This document shows positions 7,569 to 14,987 of a stretch of DNA of 52,231 bases, piece after piece (position 1 is the first letter of the stretch; every line of letters starts with the position of its first letter). Source of the DNA: CAZISM01 sp964541895. Its GTDB lineage: Bacteria; Zhuqueibacterota; Zhuqueibacteria; Residuimicrobiales; Residuimicrobiaceae. The position numbers were made by a program, and so were the translations under genes. Location: NCBI GenBank assembly GCA_964541895.1, contig CAZISM010000029.1:1-52231 (forward strand), in the 5' to 3' direction. Below the pieces are notes generated by a model that saw nothing but the letters and a program-made list of their open reading frames with translations, was not told the origin of the DNA and searched no databases.

Positions 7569-8642
7569 ATGAACCCATCCCCAACCGCGTGGCGTGGCGT
7601 CATCCACCACTATGGCCGGCGATTGCAGATCAGCACGACGGCGGCGCCGGTGACGTTGTACGAAGGCAATACGCCGCTGATCCCGGCGCCGCGGCTGGCG
7701 CAAGCGCTGGGCGGCCATTTCGACCTGTTTTTAAAATTTGAAGGACTGAACCCGACCGGATCCTTCAAGGATCGGGGTATGACCACTGCGGTCACACAGG
7801 CGGTGGCCGACGGCGGACGCGCTGTCATCTGCGCCAGTACCGGCAATACCGCCGCCTCTGCCGCCGCTTATGCCGGTCGCGCCGGACTCAAATGCTTCGT
7901 GCTGGTGCCGGAAGGCAAAGTAGCAGTGGGCAAACTGGCCGGCGCACTGGCCTATGGCGCTAAAGTTATTTCCATCGCCGGCTCTTTTGACGACGGCCTG
8001 CGCATGGTGCGCGAAGCCAGTGAAAAAGCCCCGATCATCCTGGTCAATTCCATTAACCCGGCCCGTATGCAGGGACAGAAAACCGCCTCGTTTGAAATCT
8101 GTGATGTTCTCGGCGAAGCACCAGACTGGCACTGCCTGCCGGTGGGCAACGCGGGCAATATCACCGCCTACTGGATGGGGTACAGCGAATATTTCAACGA
8201 CAGCGTTATTAAAAAGCGGCCACAGCTTCTCGGCGTCCAGGCGGAAGGGAGCGCACCCATCGTGCTGGGGAAACCGGTGGCCAAACCGGAAACCATAGCG
8301 ACCGCCATCCGCATCGGCAATCCGGCGCGCTGGCAGGACGCCGTAACCGCCTTGCAGGAATCCAACGGTCGCATCTGCGCGGTTCCGGATGCAGAGATCT
8401 TGCAGGCGTATCATCTGGTGGCGGAAACAGAGGGGGTGTTCTGCGAACCTTCGTCAGCCACAGGACTGGCCGGAATGCGCAAAGGGCTGGCCGAGGGTTG
8501 GCTGGACTTGACCGGGAAAAAGGTCGTGGCCGTATTGACCGGTCATGGCTTGAAAGATCCGGACACGGCCGTACAAGCGGTGGCCGCTCCGGTCACGATA
8601 AAGCCGGAAATGGACAGGCTCATGGAGCTGCTGGCGTTATAA
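7569..8642 (+). CDS. thrC: Threonine synthase
   Basis: Converts O-phospho-L-homoserine to L-threonine, the last step of threonine synthesis, in the cytosol. Fold type II PLP enzyme, 357 aa, the length of the short (B. subtilis-like) class. The PLP lysine is Lys67 in NPTGSFKDRGM, the phosphate-binding loop is seen in STGNTAASAAAYAGRAG, and the C-terminal part has EPSSATGLAG. GAGG at 7561-7564 serves the ATG. thrB follows after 34 bp, so the two probably form a unit. No homoserine dehydrogenase or aspartokinase gene is visible in the window. The terminator just before the ribosome site suggests regulated read-through. Confidence 0.97.
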   Translation: MNPSPTAWRGVIHHYGRRLQISTTAAPVTLYEGNTPLIPAPRLAQALGGHFDLFLKFEGLNPTGSFKDRGMTTAVTQAVADGGRAVICASTGNTAASAAAYAGRAGLKCFVLVPEGKVAVGKLAGALAYGAKVISIAGSFDDGLRMVREASEKAPIILVNSINPARMQGQKTASFEICDVLGEAPDWHCLPVGNAGNITAYWMGYSEYFNDSVIKKRPQLLGVQAEGSAPIVLGKPVAKPETIATAIRIGNPARWQDAVTALQESNGRICAVPDAEILQAYHLVAETEGVFCEPSSATGLAGMRKGLAEGWLDLTGKKVVAVLTGHGLKDPDTAVQAVAAPVTIKPEMDRLMELLAL

Positions 8643-8676
8643 GATGAATCGAAAATGTATATAACATCAGGGCGGA

Positions 8677-9612
8677 ATGAACAGAAAATTAAAAAGAATT
8701 TCAGTGCATGTGCCGGCCACCAGCGCCAACCTGGGACCGGGATTTGATTGCGTCGGAATTGCTCTGGATCTGTGGAACCATTTCGAGTTGATCCTGGACG
8801 GCGGCGAAAAGGGCATTGCCATCGAAAATTATGGTGAAGGCGCAGAAGAGCTGCCTGTGGATGGGTCGCACCTGGTCATGCAAACTCTGCTGGAATCTCT
8901 GCCGGCGCGGTTGCGCTCGCGCGTTAAAAACAGCCGGCTGCTGTGTCATAACCACGTACCATGCCGCAGCGGACTCGGCTCCAGTTCGACGGCCGTGCTG
9001 GCAGGGGTGGCGTTCAGCCAGGCCTTGAGCAGGGAGTATATCCGGCTCTCCGACATCCTCAAGCAGGCCGCAGCGGTGGAAGGCCACCCGGACAACGTAG
9101 CGCCGGCCGTGCTGGGCGGTCTGGTGGTGGCCGCCATCAAAGACGGCCAGGTGTTTGTCCACCCCATTCCCGGCGTCATGACCGAGGTGGTGGTGTGCGT
9201 GCCTGATTACAATTTTCTCACCAGTTATGCGCGCACCCTGGTGCCGAAAAAATTCAGCCGCGTGGATACGGTGTTCAATATCAGCCGCAGTCTTTTGGTG
9301 GTGGAGTCGATTCGTACCGGCAACGATACCCTGCTGGCCCAGGTGCTGGAAGACCGCCTCCATGAAGCCTATCGAATGCCGCACATTCCCGGCGCAGAGG
9401 CGGCGCGGCGCGCGGCGCTGAACAAGGGCGCGGTCGCCGTGGCCTTGAGCGGCGCCGGACCCGGTCTGCTGGCGTTTGCACGCCATCGGCACGCAGCCAT
9501 TGGCAAGGCGATGCAGCAGGCGTTCGCCAAAGAGGGACTGCAGGCGCGCTATTGGATCATCCGCGCCTGTACTTCCGGCATCCGCATTGAGGGCGTACAA
9601 AGCAGAATATGA
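8677..9612 (+). CDS. thrB: Homoserine kinase
   Basis: Phosphorylates L-homoserine with ATP to give the substrate of ThrC. GHMP kinase family, 311 aa. Motif 1 is VPATSANLGPGFDCVG (12-27), the ATP-binding motif 2 is PCRSGLGSSST (95-105), and motif 3 is the C-terminal ALSGAGPGLLAF. The start ATG at 8677 has only a weak purine stretch (AGGGCGGA) directly before it. It lies 34 bp after thrC on the same strand; order thrC-thrB. Confidence 0.97.
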   Translation: MNRKLKRISVHVPATSANLGPGFDCVGIALDLWNHFELILDGGEKGIAIENYGEGAEELPVDGSHLVMQTLLESLPARLRSRVKNSRLLCHNHVPCRSGLGSSSTAVLAGVAFSQALSREYIRLSDILKQAAAVEGHPDNVAPAVLGGLVVAAIKDGQVFVHPIPGVMTEVVVCVPDYNFLTSYARTLVPKKFSRVDTVFNISRSLLVVESIRTGNDTLLAQVLEDRLHEAYRMPHIPGAEAARRAALNKGAVAVALSGAGPGLLAFARHRHAAIGKAMQQAFAKEGLQARYWIIRACTSGIRIEGVQSRI

Positions 9613-9664
9613 TGCATCTCGTCGGCCGGCCTGTGCGCAGACAATGGCCTGGCTACCTTCGCAG

Positions 9665-9799
9665 GGTCGCTACGCGACCGATGTGATGATCCGCTAAATC
9701 ACCTTGTATCTCGGGCATACGCCCGATCCATAGTTCCGGCCGGGGGAATATCCCCCGGGCGGTCAAAAGGCTCAATGAACATCAAACACACAGAGCCTT
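9665..9799. repeat. Cluster of four short palindromes between thrB and proC
   Basis: Four stems lie in this 135-bp stretch: GGTCGC/GCGACC (9665-9679, loop TAC); TCGGGC/GCCCGA (9711-9726, loop ATAC); CCGGGGGA/TCCCCCGG (9740-9758, loop ATA); and AAGGCTC/GAGCCTT (9767-9799, 19-nt loop). None is followed by a long T tract, so they are not classic terminators. They may be REP-like elements or a structured leader of proC. Confidence 0.6.
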
Positions 9800-9822
9800 G
9801 ACATCTTTTTACAGGAAATCAT

Positions 9823-10677
9823 ATGAAAGAAACCACCTCTATCGCTTTTATCGGGTCAGGCATGATGGCTGAAGCCATGATCGTCGGTTTGTTGAAACAG
9901 AAACGGGTGACGGCCGACCGGATCATCGCCTCCGGACCGCGGGCGGATCGCGGCGAACAGCTGGCCGCTGCGCACGGCATCCAATGGACCGTACATAACG
10001 CCGACGCCGCCAAAGGGCGGGACATCGTCGTGCTGTCCGTCAAGCCCCAGAAAATGGCGACCGTGCTGGCCGAAGTGCGCGGCCACATCCCCTCGCATGC
10101 CCTGGTGCTCAGCATCGCCGCCGGCGTCAACATCGCCATGGTCGCCAACGGCCTGGCCCATGCGGCCGTGGTTCGGGCCATGCCCAACACACCCGGACAG
10201 ATCGGTCAGGGCATCACCATGTGGACCGCCACACCCGAAGTGTCCGAAGAACAGCGCTACCAGACGCAGGTGATCCTCGCCGCCCTGGGCCAGGAAATCT
10301 TTTCCGCCGACGAGGACGACATGGACAAAGCCACGGCTCTGAGCGGAACCGGACCGGCGTATATCTTTCTCTTCATGGAAGCCATGATCGACGCCGGCGT
10401 CCATCTCGGCTTCAGTCGCCGCGTGGCCCAGCAGCTCGTCCTGCAGACCATGGCCGGCGCCGTCGAATATGCACGCCAGTCCAATCGCCATCCGGCGGAA
10501 TTGCGCAATCAGGTTACTTCGCCGGGCGGAACCAGCGCCGAGGCGCTCTATCATATGGAAAAAGGCAGTCTGAGAACCGTGGTTTCCCGTTCGGTTTGGG
10601 CGGCGTATCAACGGAGCAAAACGCTGGGGGGCAAACGACACGCAGAGGTGGCGGAGAGCATAAAAAAAGGCTCCTGA
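9823..10677 (+). CDS. proC: Pyrroline-5-carboxylate reductase
   Basis: Reduces 1-pyrroline-5-carboxylate to L-proline with NAD(P)H, the last step of proline synthesis. 284 aa, typical length. The N-terminal Rossmann motif is FIGSGMMAEAMIVGL; the second signature is MDKATALSGTGPAYIFLFMEAMIDAG; the C-terminal helical part has QVTSPGGTSAEAL, the substrate loop. AGGA lies 8-9 nt before the ATG. The end of the gene is unusual: its stop codon (10675-10677) lies inside a perfect hairpin whose T tract serves the convergent rpmB gene. Confidence 0.97.
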   Translation: MKETTSIAFIGSGMMAEAMIVGLLKQKRVTADRIIASGPRADRGEQLAAAHGIQWTVHNADAAKGRDIVVLSVKPQKMATVLAEVRGHIPSHALVLSIAAGVNIAMVANGLAHAAVVRAMPNTPGQIGQGITMWTATPEVSEEQRYQTQVILAALGQEIFSADEDDMDKATALSGTGPAYIFLFMEAMIDAGVHLGFSRRVAQQLVLQTMAGAVEYARQSNRHPAELRNQVTSPGGTSAEALYHMEKGSLRTVVSRSVWAAYQRSKTLGGKRHAEVAESIKKGS

Positions 10678-10691
10678 TGTTCAGGAGCCTT
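10662..10691 (-). terminator. Intrinsic terminator for rpmB, embedded in the proC 3' end
   Basis: AAGGCTCCTGA (10667-10677) pairs perfectly with TCAGGAGCCTT (10681-10691) around a TGT loop. On the minus strand the stem is followed by a T7 tract (10668-10662), making a strong terminator for rpmB, whose stop is 17 bp away. On the plus strand there is no T tract. The left arm contains the last codons and stop of proC, so coding and terminator functions share the same bases. Confidence 0.88.
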
Positions 10692-10707
10692 GCAAAGGCT
10701 TGACCGA

Positions 10708-10899
10708 CTATAATGCTTTCGTCACTTTACCGGAACGCAGGCAACGGGTGCAGACATACGCCTGCTTGGCCGATTTGCCGTCCTGAATTCTCAGCTTTTT
10801 AATGTTCGGCATCCAGCGGGTTTTGGTCAGATTGTGAGCATGGCTGACTTTATGGCCTGTTTGCGGTCCTTTGCCACAAATATCGCATCGTTTAGACAT
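10708..10899 (-). CDS. rpmB: 50S ribosomal protein L28 (zinc-binding form)
   Basis: Component of the large ribosomal subunit, 63 aa. The N-terminus MSKRCDICGKGPQTGHKVSHAHN is characteristic; two CxxC pairs (CDIC at 5-8 and CTRC near residue 52) mark the zinc-binding C+ form. It is a single-gene unit with an AT-rich upstream region (10905-11020). It ends in a terminator that overlaps the end of proC. Confidence 0.97.
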   Translation of the reverse strand: MSKRCDICGKGPQTGHKVSHAHNLTKTRWMPNIKKLRIQDGKSAKQAYVCTRCLRSGKVTKAL

Positions 10900-11026
10900 G
10901 GCGACAGACTCCCTATTTCAATTTATTTCAATATGTTATAATTTCCTGCCGGTATCGCAGCATATTCAAAGCCTATCAAAATACAAATTTTCCCGCTCTT
11001 AATCAAGCAAAATTTAGCAATTCACA

Positions 11027-11881
11027 TCAAGAAATCACTTTGAGCCGATTGCCGCGAATCCGCATCGGTATGGCGAGAAAATCCTCGTGAAATTCGCCTG
11101 CGTGGTTCCCCAGACTTTTGCGCAGCGCGGCAGGCAACTCGGGGTGGAGAATATTCAGAAATGGCGTCACCTCGTACTCTCCGACCGCCAATTCACCGGC
11201 CTGCAGCTGAATCGGCACCGGCAGGACGGACACACTTTCCGTGCCCACAGGAAAAATGGCATACTGATAGGCTTTGCCGGACCACAGCAGCTCTTTCACG
11301 CCTGCCCCGGTGCGCAGCAGACCGGCAGTAAAAGCGACATCCCCACGAAAGGCCGGTTTGCTGAAATAGCCCTGCACCATCACCGTGCTGTCCACCGCCT
11401 GCAGCTGTATGTACATCATCCGCGTGGCAGCAGCGCCGGCTTTCACAGCCGCAGAGTCAAAAAAAGCGTCCATTTTCAGATAGCGGAGCAGCTTGATGGA
11501 GCGGGTGAGAAAACCGTTTTCATCCAGTCCCGCCTGCCCGAATACCACATTGCCGTTGCGCATCACAATCGTGGTCGAATCCGGACGGTAATTGTCCACA
11601 AAAAAATAGAGCGAACATTGGCCGTTCACGCCTCCACCCGGCTGTTTGCCGGCAGAGGGAATGCCGAGATTAAAGCCGCCCTTGCTGTCGGTCCAGGTGC
11701 CGGCCTGGACGCCATCCAGCCAGACATAAATTTTTTCCGCCGAAAGGCCGTCGTTCAGGGCGACCTGACCGCGGATGTTGCCCGAAAAAATAGCCTCATC
11801 GCCGGAAAAAGGATTCTGTGTACACTGCCACAGGAAAAGCGGCAGCAGAGCAAACAGGAGGCCTGCCCTTCGTTTCAACAT
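11027..11881 (-). CDS. Lipoprotein with carboxypeptidase-regulatory-like N-terminal domain, function unknown
   Basis: Predicted lipoprotein of 284 aa. A hydrophobic signal ends at FLWQC, with Cys20 the likely lipidated residue; the lipobox is imperfect. Residues about 32-85 (GNIRGQVALNDGLSAEKIYVWLDG, continuing to a DSKGGFNLGIP turn) look like a carboxypeptidase-regulatory or CNA-B-like beta-sandwich. The rest is beta-rich with no family I recognise. AGAGG lies 5 nt before the ATG. It follows the TonB-dependent receptor by 48 bp on the same strand, so it may be a surface accessory of that receptor, as small lipoproteins often are. Confidence 0.75.
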   Translation of the reverse strand: MLKRRAGLLFALLPLFLWQCTQNPFSGDEAIFSGNIRGQVALNDGLSAEKIYVWLDGVQAGTWTDSKGGFNLGIPSAGKQPGGGVNGQCSLYFFVDNYRPDSTTIVMRNGNVVFGQAGLDENGFLTRSIKLLRYLKMDAFFDSAAVKAGAAATRMMYIQLQAVDSTVMVQGYFSKPAFRGDVAFTAGLLRTGAGVKELLWSGKAYQYAIFPVGTESVSVLPVPIQLQAGELAVGEYEVTPFLNILHPELPAALRKSLGNHAGEFHEDFLAIPMRIRGNRLKVIS

Positions 11882-11929
11882 ATTGACCTCTGCACGTTCA
11901 ATGGTTCCTTTCGGTAGTGTCAGAGCCTC

Positions 11930-14125
11930 TCAATACTGCACTGCGACGGTGACATAATAGCGGCGATCACGCATGGCCAGGCCCAGCAGACGGGTTTCTT
12001 GATTCAGCGCATTGAACAGCGAAGCGCGCAACAGGGTTTTGCAGCCGAACGCCGACAAGGTCTTGCCGACATGCAGGTCCAAATCTGAGTAACCGGGCAA
12101 GGTCACCTCCGTCATCTCGTCGGCTCCGCTGCGAATTGTGCCCAACTGGTCCCCTTCATGATACAGGTGGGCCTGTGCAGACCAGCCGGCGTGATCGAGA
12201 TTGCAATCGATGAAATACTTGGTATCGAATTTAAAGGGAAAGGCGGCGCGATCGGACAGGCTGTATCGTACCAGGCCCCCATCCACCTGCAGTTTTTTTG
12301 CAAACATAAAAGTGCCGAAGGATGCCTCCATGCCGCTGATGTTGGCTTCCAGCACATAATCATAATAAACGATGGGAATTCCCACGGCATACCAGGGGCG
12401 CATTTTGTTTTTGTAATAGTGCTTGAAATAGATCGCCTGAATTTGCCAGCCCATCACATTCGAAGGGGTGGAGAAATGGCGGCTGATATCGACCTGCCAT
12501 TCCATGCTGTTCACCTCTTCCGGTGCCATCTCTTTGCGAACATAGGGCGTCGAACTCGTCACCGGCTGACTCATCTGCTGCATCAGGGTCGGGAACCGTA
12601 TATTATGGCCATAGTTCAGATGCCAGGAGAGCATGACATCGTCCTTGCGGCCCTCTCCCTGCAAACCGAAATTGAGCGGTGTGGCCGACCAGGTGCGGCC
12701 GGGCGTGGTCGCCGCGATTTCAGAGGAGCGCTCATCCTGCACCCGATCGTGGCGAAGCGAAACATCGAAATCCACATACGGCATAAAGCTCGAGCCTGTG
12801 GCGGCGTGAAATTTAGCCACCGCAATGGCGCCCTGCTGCTGTCGTCGACTCTCCACATCCTGCTGCCAGCTTGCCAGACCCGCATCCTGCCATTGCAGCC
12901 GGTGCTGCTCATAGAGGTAGGCGGCCGTCACCTCCAGATCGCGCAGCATCCAGCTTTTCTCAACCCGAGCCTGCGCCGAGTTGTTGTCGAGTTCACGGTG
13001 CAGCGAAGCATAATCGATATAGAACACCTGCCGCTCGTGATCCGAACTCATGGCGCCGGAGAAGGTCAGAGCCTGCAGCGGCCCCAGGTCGCCGCGAAAC
13101 GAAACGCTGGCCAACTGCATGCGGCGGTCCAGCTTTTCAACATCGCGCTGGTTCTCATAGGCCTGATCGGATTGCATCCACAACGCTTCCACACTCTCCT
13201 CTTCAGAAGGAGAAGAGGCATCAAGATCAAAGCTCAGCGAAGCCTGCTGATTGGTTATTTTATTCGTCAACGCATAGGCCGCGTCGCTGCCTGAAAACTG
13301 GCGCCGGCTGGCGCCGGTCTTGAACACATAGGCCGGATGAAGCCGGCCGATCGGCTGGTACAGCGAGGTCCCCCATTGCCCGGAATCATAGCTGCCGATG
13401 CGCTGCTGAAAACGCAGACGATGATCCATGCGGGTGCGAGGTTGAATATTGATCAGGCCGGAGAGGCCGCCGGGACCGTACAGAGCCGTATGACTGCCTT
13501 TGATGACCTCGAACCGTTCCACCGCATCCGGATCGATATTGGAAAAATCAAACACGTTATCCAGCATGCTGTTCAGGCGCACGCCGTTATAGAGCACCGT
13601 CACTTCATCGGCGTTGCCGCCGCGCAGCGAAATCGTTTTGCGGCCGCTGAGATCCTCAGTCATCTGCACGCTCTGCTCCGTGCGCAACACCTCGGCCGCG
13701 TCCTGGTACCCCCGCAGAGCAAATGCCTCATCGCGGATGATCGCCATGGTTTGCGGTATATCCTGTTTCAGAGAACTGGGTTGGCCCGGGGCCTTGATAT
13801 CCATGCCCTGCATGGGCAGCAGCCGCGGCCGCAGATACAGCACCCGCGAGGTCATGGCGGAATCAACGGCCACATAGCGGGTTTCATAGGCGATGTGCTG
13901 CAACACCAGTTTTTCAGAACGCCGGCTGCTGCGAATCGGCAGGGAAAAGCGCCCGGCAAAATCCGTGGCTGTGCCGGTCGTACCGCCCTCGATGAACACG
14001 TTGACTCCGGGAATATCCTGATGGGTGTTGCGGTCTTGCACCCGGGACTTTATCACCAGCTCCTGAGCGAAACCGGGCAGGCTCAGAATGAACAGAATCA
14101 ACAGTGTGGTTATCCGCATGACCAT
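11930..14125 (-). CDS. TonB-dependent outer-membrane receptor with N-terminal carboxypeptidase-like domain
   Basis: Outer-membrane active transporter, 731 aa. Residues 1-20 are a signal peptide ending at FAQ. Residues about 22-105 are a CarboxypepD_reg-like domain (VQDRNTHQDIPGVNVFIEGG, later DFAGRFSLPI), common on receptors of the Bacteroidetes side. The plug follows: DIPQTMAIIRDEAF, TISLRGGNADEVTVLYNGV, and FEVIKGSHTALYGPGGLSGLINI. The remainder is a 22-strand-type barrel, ending in YYVTVAVQY with a terminal aromatic. Ligand unknown. It lies downstream of copper-handling genes on the same strand, so a metal ligand is conceivable, but the plug shows no metal motif. There is no SusD partner. 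The start at 14125 is followed by another ATG at 14119. Confidence 0.93.
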   Translation of the reverse strand: MVMRITTLLILFILSLPGFAQELVIKSRVQDRNTHQDIPGVNVFIEGGTTGTATDFAGRFSLPIRSSRRSEKLVLQHIAYETRYVAVDSAMTSRVLYLRPRLLPMQGMDIKAPGQPSSLKQDIPQTMAIIRDEAFALRGYQDAAEVLRTEQSVQMTEDLSGRKTISLRGGNADEVTVLYNGVRLNSMLDNVFDFSNIDPDAVERFEVIKGSHTALYGPGGLSGLINIQPRTRMDHRLRFQQRIGSYDSGQWGTSLYQPIGRLHPAYVFKTGASRRQFSGSDAAYALTNKITNQQASLSFDLDASSPSEEESVEALWMQSDQAYENQRDVEKLDRRMQLASVSFRGDLGPLQALTFSGAMSSDHERQVFYIDYASLHRELDNNSAQARVEKSWMLRDLEVTAAYLYEQHRLQWQDAGLASWQQDVESRRQQQGAIAVAKFHAATGSSFMPYVDFDVSLRHDRVQDERSSEIAATTPGRTWSATPLNFGLQGEGRKDDVMLSWHLNYGHNIRFPTLMQQMSQPVTSSTPYVRKEMAPEEVNSMEWQVDISRHFSTPSNVMGWQIQAIYFKHYYKNKMRPWYAVGIPIVYYDYVLEANISGMEASFGTFMFAKKLQVDGGLVRYSLSDRAAFPFKFDTKYFIDCNLDHAGWSAQAHLYHEGDQLGTIRSGADEMTEVTLPGYSDLDLHVGKTLSAFGCKTLLRASLFNALNQETRLLGLAMRDRRYYVTVAVQY

Positions 14126-14135
14126 GGCGATTCCA

Positions 14136-14912
14136 TTAAATTTGGGAAAACGGCGCAGGGGACAGAATATGATCGTTAATATTGCAGACCGTATCCGCGT
14201 ACTCGGGCTTGTCTTTCAGTGCCAGCCAGTCCGGATGGGTGCGGAACACGCCCCAGCTCTTTTCGCGCGCGGCCATATCGGCAAACGTGAGCATATAAAT
14301 CAGGTTGGGCCGATGGGGTCCGACGATGGTTTCGGCGAACAGGACCGGCGTCAAGCCGGACTTGCGGAATATTTCGATCTCGCCGCCTTCGTTGAACATC
14401 TGGATTTTTTTCTTGCCCTTCACTTCGTTGTGGCTTTCATAGATGCGAACCTCAAAGAGGCGGGATTTGCCGGTATCCGGCGGTTCGATCCCGGGCATAT
14501 GGCTGAAGCATTTCAGCAAAGAGCTCTCGATCCGCCAATAGCCCGGATCTTTGCTGGGCAGCGCCATGAACGATTCGGCGGCACGCAGAAAGAGGGCATC
14601 GTCAAGCAATCTTGATTCGGTGAGCAAAACCGAGTCCATATTGGCATGGGGCAAAAGAACGTGCACAGAAGATTGGTTGGGGCCAAAGGTGACGTTGAAC
14701 ACGCCCACCGGCGTGATGCCCAGGCGATTCCAGGCCGGCACCGCGGCATCTTTGAGAAAATCCAGCAGACGTTTGCGGCCGTCGCCAAAGGGCGCTGAAT
14801 AATGGCGCCACTCGATAATTTGCGTCTGCTGCTTTTGCTGAGCCTGTGCCGTCTGGCCCACCGGCACCATACCGGCCAAGGCGCCGGCGGCCAGGAATTC
14901 GCGTCGTTTCAT
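14136..14912 (-). CDS. Tat-exported NIPSNAP family protein
   Basis: 258-residue protein with two dimeric alpha/beta-barrel NIPSNAP-like domains: one begins at IEWRHYSAPFGDGRKRLLDF, the second at FEVRIYESHNEVKGKKKIQMF. The N-terminus MKRREFLAAGALAG is a clear twin-arginine signal (Arg3-Arg4), so it acts outside the cytoplasm. The start is the ATG at 14912, preceded by GGAGG; a longer form from 14933 would bury the signal. NIPSNAP function is poorly known; many bacterial copies are exported and lie near oxidoreductases. It sits 75 bp after copA and 10 bp before the receptor start, so it could belong to a copZ-copA-NIPSNAP-receptor-lipoprotein unit. Confidence 0.85.
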   Translation of the reverse strand: MKRREFLAAGALAGMVPVGQTAQAQQKQQTQIIEWRHYSAPFGDGRKRLLDFLKDAAVPAWNRLGITPVGVFNVTFGPNQSSVHVLLPHANMDSVLLTESRLLDDALFLRAAESFMALPSKDPGYWRIESSLLKCFSHMPGIEPPDTGKSRLFEVRIYESHNEVKGKKKIQMFNEGGEIEIFRKSGLTPVLFAETIVGPHRPNLIYMLTFADMAAREKSWGVFRTHPDWLALKDKPEYADTVCNINDHILSPAPFSQI

Positions 14913-14987
14913 AATTCTTCCTCCAGGGTTCAAGAAAGATGATTTTACTAAATAGCTTTGATTTTCGCAAGGGAAAACATCAGCCGG

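Noticed and set aside
9798..9826. TTGACA at 9798-9803 as the -35 of a proC promoter
   Set aside because: The matching -10 at 17 bp would fall on the proC start codon itself, so it could only give a leaderless or truncated transcript.
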